Shown: positions 24,902 to 37,886, numbered from the stretch's first letter. The stretch: 64,000 nt of DNA from Nomia melanderi (GCF_051020985.1 NW_027475133.1:1550001-1614000); one strand, 5' to 3'. Notes: generated by a model not told the origin, from the sequence alone. A program made the numbers and translations.

Positions 24902-25076
24902 GACCACGAGTGGCCGAGAAAATTACAGATATTCGGAATCCCTAACCCAAGGTCATGTAAAAATCCAGCAAATATCTGGTGATATCTCGGGTGCTATTAG
25001 AGATAGCGTAATAAACCTAAGTGCATTGTCTGTAGGAGGCCCTGGCGAATGAATCTGGTCAGCGGGAACGACCTAG
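24902..25076 (+). repeat. Type-B monomer, subtype B3
   Basis: B3 form: GGAATCCCTAACCC in place of GGAATCCGTCACCC, with GCAAATATCTGG, preceded by CCACGAGTGGCCGAG. Confidence 0.9.
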
Positions 25077-25299
25077 GACTACCAGGGGCCGAGAAAACCA
25101 CCGACTCACGGGGCCGGACACTCAGGGTCAGGGGAAAATCCAATATATATCTGGTGATATCTCGCGTGCTATTAGAGATAGCGCAATAAACCCAAGTGAA
25201 TTATCTGCAGGAGGCCCTGGCGCGAGCATCTGTGCAGCGGGAACGACCTCGGACCACCAGGGGCCAAGAAAACCACCGTCTCATGGCGCCGGACACTCA

Positions 25300-26190
25300 G
25301 GGTCAGGGGAAAATCCAATATATATCTGGTGATATCTCGGGTGATATTAGAGATAGCGCAATAAACCAAAGTGAATTATCTGAAGGAGGCCCTGGCGCAT
25401 GCATCTGTGCAGCGGGAACGACCTCGGACCATCAGGGGCCAAGAAAACCACCGTCTCATGGCGCCGGAAACTCAGGGTCAGGGAAAAATCCAATATATAT
25501 CTGGTGATATCTCGGGTGCTATTTGAGATAGCGCAATAAATCAAAGTGCATTGTCTGTAGGAGGCCCAGGCGCATGAATCTGGCCAGCGGGAACGCCCTC
25601 GGACCACCATGGGCCGAGAAAACCACAGTCTCATGGGGCCGGACACTCAGGGTCAGGGGAAAATCCAATATATATCTGGTGATATCTCGGGTGCTATTAC
25701 AGATAGCGCAATAAACCAAAGTGCATTGTCTGTAGGAGGCCCTTGCGAATGATTCTGTGCCGCAGGAACGACCTCGGACCACGAGTGGCCGAGAAAATTA
25801 CAGATATTCGGAATCCCTAACCCAAGGTCATGTAAAAATCCAGCAAATATCTGGTGATATCTCGGGTGCTATTAGAGATAGCGTAATAAACCTAAGTGCA
25901 TTGTCTGTAGGAGGCCCTGGCGAATGAATCTGGTCAGCGGGAACGACCTAGGACCACCAGGGGCCGAGAAAACCACCGACTCACGGGGCCGGACACTCAG
26001 GGTCAGGGGAAAATCCAATATATATCTGGTGATATCTCGCGTGCTATTAGAGATAGCGCAATAAACCAAAGTGAATTATCTGCAGGAGGCCCTGGCGCGA
26101 GCATCTGTGCAGCGGGAACGACCTCGGACCACCAGGGGCCAAGAAAACCACCGTCTCATGGCGCCGGACACTCAGGGTCAGGGAAAAATC
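25300..26190 (+). repeat. 5-monomer tandem duplication inside the HOR
   Basis: This repeats 24425-25300 directly after it (offset 875 bp), including the B3 monomer. Differences include GGAAACTC for GGACACTC, GACCATCAGG and CGCCCTCGG. The same segment with the same differences recurs at 29382-30270, so it was already part of a larger unit when that unit was copied. Confidence 0.82.
25777..25951 (+). repeat. Type-B monomer, subtype B3
   Basis: Tandem-duplication partner, 875 bp after the 24902 monomer. Confidence 0.9.
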
Positions 26191-26476
26191 CAATATATAT
26201 CTGGTGATATCTCGGGTGCTATTAGAGATAGCGCAATAAACCAAAGTGAATTATCTGCAGGAGGCCCTGGCGCATGAATCTGTGCAACGGGAACGACCTC
26301 GGACCACCAGGGGCCGAGAAAACCACCGTCTCATGGGGCCGGACACTCAGGGTCAGTGAAAAATCCAATATATATCTGGTGATATCTCGGGTGCTATTAC
26401 AGATAGCGCAATATATCAAAGTGCATTGCCTGTAGGAGACCCTGGCGCATGAATCTGTGCAGCGGGAACGACCTCG

Positions 26477-26708
26477 GACCACCAGGGGGCGAGACAACAA
26501 CCGTCTCATGGGGCCGGACACTCAGGGTCAGGGAAAAATCAGGGGCCGAGAAAACCACCGTCTCATGGGGCCGGACATTCAGGGTCAGGGGAAAATCTAA
26601 TATATATCTGGTGATATCTCGGGTGCTATTAGAGATAGCGAAATAAATCAAAGTGAATTATCTGCAGGAGGCCCTGGCGCGAGTATCTGTGCAGCGGGAA
26701 CGACCTCG
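26477..26708 (+). repeat. 232-bp monomer with 57-bp duplication (copy B)
   Basis: It has the same join and the same internal differences as the copy-A monomer; the second 57-bp unit is 26541-26597. It shares the derived GGGGGCGAG with copy A. Confidence 0.9.
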
Positions 26709-28633
26709 GACCACCAGGGGCCAAGAAAACCACCGTCTCATGGCGCCGGACACTCAGGGTCAGGGAAAAATCCAATATATATCTGGTGATATCTCGGGTG
26801 CTATTAGAGATAGCCAAATAAATCAAAGTGCATTGTCGGTAGGAGGCCCTGGCGCATGAATCTGTGCAGCGGGAACGACCTCGGACCACCAGGGGCCGGG
26901 AAAACCACAGCCTCATGGGGCCGGACACTCAGGGTCAGGGGAAAATCCAATATATATCTGGTGATATCTCGGGTGCTATTAGAGATAGCGCAATAAACCA
27001 AAGTGAATTATCTGCAGGAGGCCCTGGCGTATGCATCTGTGCAGCGGGAACGACCTCGGACCACCAGGGGCCAAGAAAACCACCGTCTCATGGCGCCGGA
27101 CACTCAGGGTCAGGGAAAAATCCAATATATATCTGGTGATATCTCGGGTGCTATTAGAGATAGCCAAATAAATCAAAGTGCATTGTCGGTAGGAGGCCCT
27201 GGCGTATGAATCTGTGCAGCGGGAACGACCTCGCACCACCAGGGGCCGGGAAAACCACAGTCTCATGGGGCCGGACACTCAGGGTCAGGGGAAAATCCAA
27301 TATATATCTGGTGATATCTCGGGTGCTATTAGAGATAGCGCAATAAACCAAAGTGAATTATCTGCAGGAGGCCCTGGCGTATGCATCTGTGCAGCGGGAA
27401 CGACCTCGGACCACCAGGGGCCAAGAAAACCACCGTCTCATGGCGCCGGACACTCAGGGTCAGGGAAAAATCCAATAGATATCTGGTGATATCTCGGGTG
27501 CTATTACAGATAGCGCAATAAATCAAAGTGCATTGTCTGTAGGAGGCCCTGGCGCATGAATCTGTGCAGCGGGAACGACCTCGGACCACCAGGGGCCGGG
27601 AAAACCACAGTCTCATGGGGCCGGACACTCAGGGACAGGGGAAAATCCAATATATATCTGGTGATATCTCGGGTGCTATTACAGATAGCGCAATAAATCA
27701 AAGTGCATTGTCTGTAGGAGGCCCTGGCGCATGAATCTGTGCAGCGGGAACGACCTCGGAACACCAGGGACCGAGAAAACCACCGCCTCATGGGGCCGGA
27801 CACTCAGGGTCAGTGAAAAATCCAATATATATGGGGTGATATCTCGGGTGCTATTACAGATAGCGGAATAAATCAAAGTGCATTATCTGTAGGAGACCCT
27901 GGCGCATGAATCTGTGCAGCGGGAACGACCTCGGAACACCAGGGACCGAGAAAACCACCGTCTCATGGGGCCGGACACTCGGGGTCAGTGAAAAATCCAA
28001 TATATATCTGGTGATATCTCGGGTGCTATTACAGATATCGCAATAAACCAAAGTGCACTGTCTGTAGGAGGCCCTGGCGCATGAATCTGGGCAGCGGGAA
28101 CGACCTCGGACCACCAGGGGCCGAGAAAACCACCGTCTCATGGGTCCGGACACTCAGGGTCAGGGGAAAATCCAATATATATCTGGTGATATCTCGGGTG
28201 ATATTAGAGATAGCGCAATAAACCAAAGTGAATTATCTGAAGGAGGCCCTGGCGCATGCATCTGTGCAGCGGGAACGACCTCGGACCACCAGGGGCCAAG
28301 AAAACCACCGTCTCATGGCGCCGGACACTCAGGGTCAGGGAAAAATCCAATATATATCTGGTGATATCTCGGGTGCTATTTGAGATAGCGCAATAAATCA
28401 AAGTGCATTGTCTGTAGGAGGCCCAGGCGCATGAATCTGGCCAGCGGGAACGACCTCGGACCACCATGGGCCGAGAAAACCACAGTCTCATGGGGCCGGA
28501 CACTCAGGGTCAGGGGAAAATCCAATATATATCTGGTGATATCTCGGGTGCTATTACAGATAGCGCAATAAACCAAAGTGCATTGTCTGTAGGAGGCCCT
28601 TGCGAATGATTCTGTGCCGCAGGAACGACCTCG

Positions 28634-28808
28634 GACCACGAGTGGCCGAGAAAATTACAGATATTCGGAATCCCTAACCCAAGGTCATGTAAAAATCCAG
28701 CAAATATCTGGTGATATCTCGGGTGCTATTAGAGATAGCGTAATAAACCTAAGTGCATTGTCTGTAGGAGGCCCTGGCGAATGAATCTGGTCAGCGGGAA
28801 CGACCTAG
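28634..28808 (+). repeat. Type-B monomer, subtype B3
   Basis: HOR copy-B partner of 24902. Confidence 0.9.
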
Positions 28809-29381
28809 GACTACCAGGGGCCGAGAAAACCACCGACTCACGGGGCCGGACACTCAGGGTCAGGGGAAAATCCAATATATATCTGGTGATATCTCGCGTG
28901 CTATTAGAGATAGCGCAATAAACCCAAGTGAATTATCTGCAGGAGGCCCTGGCGCGAGCATCTGTGCAGCGGGAACGACCTCGGACCACCAGGGGCCAAG
29001 AAAACCACCGTCTCATGGCGCCGGACACTCAGGGTCAGGGAAAAATCCAATATATATCTGGTGATATCTCGGGTGCTATTAGAGATAGCGCACTAAATCA
29101 AAGTGCATTGTCTGTAGGAGGCCCAGGCGCATGAATCTGGCCAGCGGGAACGACCTCGGACCACCAGGGGCCGAGAAAACCACCGTCTCATGGGGCCGGA
29201 CACTCTGGGTCAGTGAAAAATCCAATATATATCTGGTGATATCTCGGGTGCTATTACAGATATCGCAATAAAACAAAGTGCACTGTCTGTAGGAGGCCCT
29301 GGCGCATGAATCTGGGCAGCGGGAACGACCTCGGACCACCAGGGGCCGAGAAAACCACCGTCTCATGGGTCCGGACACTCA

Positions 29382-30270
29382 GGGTCAGGGGAAAATCCAA
29401 TATATATCTGGTGATATCTCGGGTGATATTAGAGATAGCGCAATAAACCAAAGTGAATTATCTGAAGGAGGCCCTGGCGCATGCATCTGTGCAGCGGGAA
29501 CGACCTCGGACCATCAGGGGCCAAGAAAACCACCGTCTCATGGCGCCGGAAACTCAGGGTCAGGGAAAAATCCAATATATATCTGGTGATATCTCGGGTG
29601 CTATTTGAGATAGCGCAATAAATCAAAGTGCATTGTCTGTAGGAGGCCCAGGCGCATGAATCTGGCCAGCGGGAACGCCCTCGGACCACCATGGGCCGAG
29701 AAAACCACAGTCTCATGGGGCCGGACACTCAGGGTCAGGGGAAAATCCAATATATATCTGGTGATATCTCGGGTGCTATTACAGATAGCGCAATAAACCA
29801 AAGTGCATTGTCTGTAGGAGGCCCTTGCGAATGATTCTGTGCCGCAGGAACGACCTCGGACCACGAGTGGCCGAGAAAATTACAGATATTCGGAATCCCT
29901 AACCCAAGGTCATGTAAAAATCCAGCAAATATCTGGTGATATCTCGGGTGCTATTAGAGATAGCGTAATAAACCTAAGTGCATTGTCTGTAGGAGGCCCT
30001 GGCGAATGAATCTGGTCAGCGGGAACGACCTAGGACCACCAGGGGCCGAGAAAACCACCGACTCACGGGGCCGGACACTCAGGGTCAGGGGAAAATCCAA
30101 TATATATCTGGTGATATCTCGCGTGCTATTAGAGATAGCGCAATAAACCAAAGTGAATTATCTGCAGGAGGCCCTGGCGCGAGCATCTGTGCAGCGGGAA
30201 CGACCTCGGACCACCAGGGGCCAAGAAAACCACCGTCTCATGGCGCCGGACACTCAGGGTCAGGGAAAAA
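29382..30270 (+). repeat. Repeat of 25300-26188 at 4,082-bp offset
   Basis: The offset equals the 3,732-bp HOR length plus two monomers (350 bp). The extra two monomers lie at about 29032-29382 and carry GCACTAAATC and CACTCTGGGTCAGTG variants. Confidence 0.8.
29859..30033 (+). repeat. Type-B monomer, subtype B3
   Basis: Partner of 25777 at the 4,082-bp offset. Confidence 0.9.
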
Positions 30271-30733
30271 TCCAATATATATCTGGTGATATCTCGGGTG
30301 CTATTAGAGATAGCGCACTAAATCAAAGTGCATTGTCTGTAGGAGGCCCAGGCGCATGAATCTGGCCAGCGGGAACGACCTCGGACCACCAGGGGCCGAG
30401 AAAACCACAGTCTCATGGAGCCGGACACTCAGGGTCAGGGAAAAATCCAATATATATCTGGTGATATCTCGGGTGCTATTACAGATAGCGCAATAAATCA
30501 AAGTGCATTGTCTGTAGGAGGCCCAGGCGAATGAATCTGTGCAGCGGGAACGACCTCGGACCACCAGGGGCCGAGAAAACCACCGTCTCATGGATCCGGA
30601 CACTCAGGGTCAGGGGAAAATCCAATATATATCTGGTGATATCTCGGGTGCAATTACAGATAGCGCAAGAAACCAAAGTTCATTGTCTGTAGGAGGCCCT
30701 TGCGAATGAATCTGTGCCGCAGGAACGACCTCG

Positions 30734-30908
30734 GACCACCAGTGGCCGAGAAAATTACAGATATTCGGAATCCGTCACCCAAGATCATGTAAAAATCCAG
30801 CAAATATCTGGTGATATCTCGGGTGCTATTAGAGATAGCGCAATAAATCAAAGTGCATTGTCTGTAGGAGGCCCAGGCGAATAAATCTGGCCAGCTGGAA
30901 CGACCTCG
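30734..30908 (+). repeat. Type-B monomer, subtype B1 (GCAAATATC form)
   Basis: B1 with AAGATCATG in place of AAGGTCATG; the same change is in the monomers at 38841 and 43741. Confidence 0.9.
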
Positions 30909-32133
30909 GAACACCAGAGGCCGAGAAAACCACAGTCTCATGGGGCCGGACGCTCAGGGTCAGGGTAAAATCCAATATTTATCTGGTGATATCTCGGGTG
31001 CTATTACAGATAGCCCAATAAATCAAAGTGCATTGTCGGTAGGAGGCCCTGGCGCATGAATCTGTGCAGCGGGAACGACCTCGGACCACCAGGGGCCGAG
31101 AAAACCACAGTCTCATGGGGCCGGACACTCAGGGTCAGGGGAAAATCCAACATATATCTGGTGATATCTCGGGTGCTATTACAGATAGCGCAATAAATCA
31201 AAGTGAATTGTCTGTAGGAGGCCCTGGCGCATGAATCTGTGCAGCCGGAACGACCTCGAACCACCAGGGGCCGCGAAAACCACCGTCTCATGGGGCCGGA
31301 CACTCAGGGTCAGTGAAAAATCCAATATATATCTGGTGATATCTCGGGTGCTATTACAGATAGCGCAATAAATCAAAGTGCATTGTCTGTAGGAGACCCT
31401 GGCGCATGAATATGTGCAGCGGGAACGACCTCGGACCACCAGGGGCCGAGACAACAACCGTCTAATGGGGCCGGACACTCAGGGTCAGGGAAAAATCCAA
31501 TATATTTCTGGTGATATCTCGGGTTATATTACAGATAGAACAATAAATCAAAGTGCATTGTCTGTAGGAGGCCCTGGCGCATGAATCTGTGCAGCGGGAA
31601 CGACCTCGGACCACCAGGGGCCGAGAAAACCACCGTCTCATGGGGCCGGACACTCAGGGTCAGGGAAAAATCCAATATATATCTGGTGATATCTCGGGTG
31701 CTATTACAGATAGCCCAAGAAATCAAAGTGCATTGTCTGTATTAGGCCCCGGCGCATGAATCTGTGCAGCGGGAACGACCTCGGACCACCAGGGGCCGAG
31801 AAAACCACCGTCTCATGGGGCCGGACACTCAGGGTCAGGGAAGAATCCAATATATATCTGGTGATATCTCGGGTGCTATTACAGATAGCGCAATAAATCA
31901 AAGTGCATTGTCTGTAGGAGGCTCAGGCGAATGAATCTGTGCAGCGGGAACGACCTCGGACCACCAGGGGCCGAGAAAACCATAGTCTCATGGGGCCGGA
32001 CACTCAGGGTCAGGGGAAAATCCAATATATATCTGGTGATATCTCGGGTGCTATTACAGATAGCATAATAAACCAAAGTGCATTGACTGTAGGAGGCTCT
32101 TGCGAATGAATCTGTACCGCAGGAACGACCTCG

Positions 32134-32308
32134 GACCACCAGTGGCCGAGAAAATTACAGATATTCGGAATCCGTCACCCAAGGTCATGTAAAAATCCAG
32201 CAAATATCTGGTGATATCTCGGGTGCTATTAGAGATAGCGCAATAAACCAAAGTGCATTGTCTGTAGGAGGCCCTGGCGCATGAATCTGGGCAGCGGGAA
32301 CTACCTCG
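32134..32308 (+). repeat. Type-B monomer, subtype B1 (GCAAATATC form)
   Basis: Partner of 21695 at the 10,439-bp offset. Confidence 0.9.
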
Positions 32309-32984
32309 GACCACCAGGGACCGAGAAAATCACCGTCTCATGGAGCCGGACACTTAGGGTGAGGGAAAAATCCAATATATATCTGGTGATATCTCGGGTG
32401 CTATTACAGATAGCGCAATAAATCAAAGTGCATTGTCTGTAGGAGGCCCAGGCGAATGAATCTGTGCAGCGGGAACGACCTCGGACCACCAGGGGCCGAG
32501 AAAACCACAGTCTCATGGGGCCGGACACTCAGGGTCAGGGGAAAATCCAAAATATATCTGGTGATATCTCGGGTGCTATTACAGATAGCCCAAGAAATCA
32601 AAGTGCATTGTCTGTATTAGGCCCCGGCGCATGAATCTGTGCAGCGGGAACGACCTCGGACCACCAGGGGCCGAGAAAACCACCGTCTCATGGGGCCGGA
32701 CACTCAGGGTCAGGGAAAAATCCAATATATATCTGGTGATATCTCGGGTGCTATTACAGATAGCGCAATAAATCAAAGTGCATTGTCTGCAGGAGGCCCT
32801 AGCGCATGAATCTGTGCAGCGAGATCGATCTCTGACCACCAGGGGCCGAGAAAACCACCGACGCATGGGGCCGGGCACTCAGGGTCAGGGAAAAATCCAA
32901 TATATATCTGGTGATATCTCGGGTTCTATTACAGATAGCGCGATAAATCAAAGTGCATTGTCTGTAGGAGGCCCTGGCGCGTGA

Positions 32985-34010
32985 ATCTGTGCAGCGGGAA
33001 CGACCTGGGACCACCAGGGGCCGAGAAAACCACCGACACATGGGGCCGGACACTCAGGGTCAGGGAAATATCCAATATATATCGGGTGATATCTCGGGTG
33101 CTAGTAGAGATAGCGCAATAAACCAAAGTGAATTATCTGCAGGAGGCCCTGGCGCATGAATCTGTGCTTCGGGAACGACCTCGAACCACCAGGGGCCGAG
33201 AAAACCACCGTCTCATGGGGCCGGACAGTCAGGGTCAGGGAAAAATCCAATATATTTCTGGTGATATCTCGGGTGCTATTACAGATAGCCCAAGAAATCA
33301 AAGTGCATTGTCTGTATTAGGCCCCGGTGCATGAATCTGTGCAGCGGGAACGACCTCGGAACACCAGGGGCCGAGAAAACCACCGTCTCATGGGGCCGGA
33401 CACTCAGGGTCAGGGAAAAATCCAATATATATCTGGTGATATCTCGGGTGCTATTACAGATAGCGCAATAAATCAGAGTGCATTGTCTGTAGGAGGCCCT
33501 GGCGCATGAATCTGTGTAGCGGGAACGACCTCGGACCACCAGAGGCCGAGAAAACCACAGTCTCATGGGGCCGGACACTCAGGGTCAGTGAAAGATCCAA
33601 TATATATCTGGTGGTATCTCGGGTGCTATTACAGATAGCGTAATAAATAAATGTGCATTGTCTGTAGGAGGCCCTGGCGCATGAATCTGTGCAGCGGGAA
33701 CGACCTCGGACCACCAGGGACCGAGAAAACCACAGTCTCATGGGGCCGGACACTCAGGGTCAGGGGAAAATCCAACATATATCTGGTGATATCTCGGGTT
33801 ATATTACAGATAGCACAATAAATCAAAGTGCATTGTCTGTATTAGGACCCGGCGCATGAATCTGTGCAGCGGGAACGACCTCGGATCACCAGGGGCCGAG
33901 AAAACCACCGTCTCATGGGGCCGGACACTCAGGGTCAGTGAAAAATCCAATATATATCTGGTGATATCTCGGGTGCTATTACAGATAGCGCAATAAATCA
34001 AAGTGCATTG
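32985..34010 (+). repeat. 7-monomer HOR (1,225 bp), copy 1
   Basis: This matches 34210-35235 at an offset of 1,225 bp. It starts at a CCTGGGACC and GACACATGG monomer and ends near GTCAGTGAAAAATCC. Single differences are seen, such as GGAACACC for GGACCACC near 33360. Confidence 0.82.
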
Positions 34011-34209
34011 TCTGTAGGAGACCCTGGCGCATGAATCTGTGCAGCGGGAACGACCTCGGACCACCAGGGGCCGAGACAACAACCGTCTCATGGGGCCGGA
34101 CACTCAGGGTCAGGGAAAAATCCAAAATATTTCTGGTGATATCTCGGGTTATATTACAGATAGAACAATAAATCAGAGTGCATTGTCTGTAGGAGGCCCT
34201 GGCGCATGA

Positions 34210-35235
34210 ATCTGTGCAGCGGGAACGACCTGGGACCACCAGGGGCCGAGAAAACCACCGACACATGGGGCCGGACACTCAGGGTCAGGGAAATATCCAA
34301 TATATATCGGGTGATATCTCGGGTGCTAGTAGAGATAGCGCAATAAACCAAAGTGAATTATCTGCAGGAGGCCCTGGCGCATGAATCTGTGCTTCGGGAA
34401 CGACCTCGAACCACCAGGGGCCGAGAAAACCACCGTCTCATGGGGCCGGACAGTCAGGGTCAGGGAAAAATCCAATATATTTCTGGTGATATCTCGGGTG
34501 CTATTACAGATAGCCCAAGAAATCAAAGTGCATTGTCTGTATTAGGCCCCGGTGCATGAATCTGTGCAGCGGGAACGACCTCGGACCACCAGGGGCCGAG
34601 AAAACCACCGTCTCATGGGGCCGGACACTCAGGGTCAGGGAAAAATCCAATATATATCTGGTGATATCTCGGGTGCTATTACAGATAGCGCAATAAATCA
34701 GAGTGCATTGTCTGTAGGAGGCCCTGGCGCATGAATCTGTGTAGCGGGAACGACCTCGGACCACCAGAGGCCGAGAAAACCACAGTCTCATGGGGCCGGA
34801 CACTCAGGGTCAGTGAAAGATCCAATATATATCTGGTGGTATCTCGGGTGCTATTACAGATAGCGTAATAAATAAATGTGCATTGTCTGTAGGAGGCCCT
34901 GGCGCATGAATCTGTGCAGCGGGAACGACCTCGGACCACCAGGGACCGAGAAAACCACAGTCTCATGGGGCCGGAAACTCAGGGTCAGGGGAAAATCCAA
35001 CATATATCTGGTGATATCTCGGGTTATATTACAGATAGCACAATAAATCAAAGTGCATTGTCTGTATTAGGACCCGGCGCATGAATCTGTGCAGCGGGAA
35101 CGACCTCGGATCACCAGGGGCCGAGAAAACCACCGTCTCATGGGTCCGGACACTCAGGGTCAGTGAAGAATCCAATATATATCTGGTGATATCTCGGGTG
35201 CTATTACAGATAGCGCAATAAATCAAAGTGCATTG
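34210..35235 (+). repeat. 7-monomer HOR (1,225 bp), copy 2
   Basis: Copy of 32985-34010. Private changes include GGAAACTC near 34976 and GGGTCCGG near 35144. Confidence 0.82.
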
Positions 35236-36539
35236 TCTGTCGGAGGCCCTGGCGCATGAATCTGTGCAGCGGGAACGACCTCGGACCACCAGGGGCCGAG
35301 AAAACCACAGTCTCATGGGGCCGGACACTCAGGGTCAGGGGAAAATCCAATATATATCTGGTGATATCTCCGGTGCTATTAGAGATAGCGCAATAAACCA
35401 AAGTGTATTATCTGCAGGAGGCCCTGGCGCATGAATCTGTGCAACGGGAACGACCTCGGACCACCAGGGGCCGAGAAAACCACCGTCTCATGGGGCCGGA
35501 CACTCAGGGTCAGTGAAAAATGCAATATATATCTGGTTATATCTCGAGTGCTATTACAGATAGCGCAATAAATCAAAGTGCATTGTCTGTAGGAGGACCT
35601 TGCGCATGAATCTGTGCAGCGGCAACTACCTCGGACCACCAGGGGCCGAGAAGACCACCGTCTCATGGGGCCGGACAGTCAGGGTCAGGGAAAAATCCAA
35701 TATATTTCTGGTGATATCTCGGGTTATATTACAGATAGAACAATAAATCAAAGTGCATTGTTTGTAGGAGGCCCTGGTGCATGAATCTGTGCAGCGGGAG
35801 CGACCTCGAACCACCAGGGGCCGAGAAAACCACCGTCTCATGGGGCCGGACACTCAGGCTCAGGGAAAAATCCAATATATATCTGGTGATATCTCGGGTG
35901 CTATTACAGATAGCCCAAGAAATCAAAGTGCATTGTCTGTATTAGGCCCCGGTGCATGAATCTGTGCAGCGGGAACGACCTCGGACCACCAGGGGCCGAG
36001 AAAACCACCGTCTCATGGGGCCGGACACTCAGGGTCAGGGAAAAATCCAATATATATCTGGTGATATCTCGGGTGCTATTACAGATAGCGCAATAAATCA
36101 AAGTGAATTGTCTGTAGGAGGCCCTGGCGCATGAATCTGTGCAGCCGGAACGACCTCGAACCACCAGGGGCCGCGAAAACCACCGTCTCATAGGGCCGGA
36201 CACACAGGGTCAGTGAAAGATCCAATATATATCTGGTGGTATCTCGGGTGCTATTACAGATAGCGTAATAAATAAATGTGCATTGTCTGTAGGAGGCCCT
36301 GGCGCATGAATCTGTGCAGAGGGAACGACCTCGGACCACCAGGGGCCGAGAAAACCACCGTCTCATGGGGCCGGACACTCAGGGTCAGGGAAGAATCCAT
36401 TATATATCTGGTGATATCTTGGGTGCTATTACAGATAGAGCAATAAATCAAAGTGCATTGTCTGTAGGAGGCCCTGGCGCATGAATGTGTGCAGCGGGAA
36501 CAACCTCGGACCACCAGGGGCCGAGAAAACCACAGTCTC

Positions 36540-37886
36540 ATGGGGCCGGACACTCAGGGTCAGTGAAAAATCCAATATATATCTGGTGATATCTCGGGTG
36601 CTATTACAGATAGCGCAATATATCAAAGTGCATTGTCTGTAGGAGACCCTGGCGCATGAATCTGTGCAGCGGGAACGACCTCGGACCACCAGGGGCCGAG
36701 ACAACAACCGTCTCATGGGGCCGGACACTCAGGGTCAGGGAAAAATCAGGGGCCGAGAAAACCACCGTCTCATGGGGCCGGACATTCAGGGTCAGGGGAA
36801 AATCTAATATATATCTGGTGATATCTCGGGTGCTATTAGAGATAGCGAAATAAATCAAAGTGAATTATCTGCAGGAGGCCCTGGCGCGAGCATCTGTGCA
36901 GCGGGAACGACCTCGGACCACCAGGGGCCAAGAAAACCACCGTCTCATGGCGCCGGACACTCAGGGTCAGGGAAAAATCCAATATATATCTGGTGATATC
37001 TCGGGTGCTATTAGAGATAGCCAAATAAATCAAAGTGCATTGTCGGTAGGAGGCCCTGGCGCATGAATCTGTGCAGCGGGAACGACCTCGGACCACCAGG
37101 GGCCGGGAAAACCACAGTCTCATGGGGCCGGACACTCAGGGTCAGGGGAAAATCCAATATATATCTGGTGATATCTCGGGTGCTATTAGAGATAGCGCAA
37201 TAAACCAAAGTGAATTATCTGCAGGAGGCCCTGGCGCATGCATCTGTGCAGCGGGAACGACCTCGGACCACCAGGGGCCAAGAAAACCACCGTCTCATGG
37301 CGCCGGACACTCAGGGTCAGGGAAAAATCCAATATATATCTGGTGATATCTCGGGTGCTATTAGAGATAGCCCAATAAATCAAAGTGCATTGTCGGTAGG
37401 AGGCCCTGGCGCATGAATCTGTGCAGCGGGAACGACCTCGGACCACCAGGGGCCGGGAAAACCACAGTCTCATGGGGCCGGACACTCAGGGACAGGGGAA
37501 AATCCAATATATATCTGGTGATATCTCGGGTGCTATTACAGATAGCGCAATAAATCAAAGTGCATTGTCTGTAGGAGGCCCTGGCGCATGAATCTGTGCA
37601 GCGGGAACGACCTCGGAACACCAGGGACCGAGAAAACCACCGCCTCATGGGGCCGGACACTCAGGGTCAGTGAAAAATCCAATATATATGTGGTGATATC
37701 TCGGGTGCTATTACAGATAGCGGAATAAATCAAAGTGCATTATCTGTAGGAGACCCTGGCGCATGAATCTGTGCAGCGGGAACGACCTCGGAACACCAGG
37801 GACCGAGAAAACCACCGTCCCATGGGGCCGGACACTCAGGGACAGGGGAAAATCCAATATATATCTGGTGATATCTCGGGTGCTAT
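36540..37886 (+). repeat. 57-bp-marked HOR, copy C (two monomers shorter)
   Basis: It matches copy A at an offset of 13,939 bp until about 37350, then at 13,589 bp, so two monomers (350 bp) present in A and B are absent here. After about 37.8 kb it switches to the B3-bearing end of the unit. Confidence 0.82.
36684..36915 (+). repeat. 232-bp monomer with 57-bp duplication (copy C)
   Basis: It has the same insertion join as copies A and B; the second unit is 36748-36804. Its first unit keeps GGGGCCGAG, the usual base, so copy C branched off before the change shared by A and B. Confidence 0.9.

Larger units (their letters stand above)
22458..25300 (+). repeat. 57-bp-marked HOR, copy A
   Basis: This 2.84-kb block matches 26190-29032 at a constant offset of 3,732 bp (21 monomers plus 57 bp). 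I saw about four substitutions in the whole length (near 22697, 23473, 23500 and 23747), or roughly 99.9% identity. It contains one 232-bp monomer, one B3 monomer and a chance variant GGACTACCAGG that both copies share. Confidence 0.88.
26190..29032 (+). repeat. 57-bp-marked HOR, copy B
   Basis: Near-identical copy of 22458-25300. Private changes include TTGCCTG near 26429, GGCGTATGAATC near 27205, CTCGCACCACC near 27232 and CAATAGATATC near 27479. Confidence 0.88.
22458..31000 (+). repeat. Region 3: 57-bp-marked HOR family
   Basis: This region holds two long copies of a HOR with an irregular 232-bp monomer, a 5-monomer tandem duplication between them, and an extended derivative after the second copy. 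Typical variants are GGCCAAGAAAACC with CATGGCGCCGG, GGCGCGAGCATCTG, and the B3 monomer. The 3' part (29773-30890) recurs in region 5. No gene is present. Confidence 0.9.
31000..36540 (+). repeat. Region 4: return of the region-2 monomer set
   Basis: Variants typical of 13-22 kb reappear in related order: CTGTATTAGGCCCCGG, GTGAAAGATCC with GTGGTATC, GACACATGGGGCC, and GTTTGTAGG. One type-B monomer (32134) is present. Part of the region is a 7-monomer tandem duplication. No gene is present. Confidence 0.88.
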
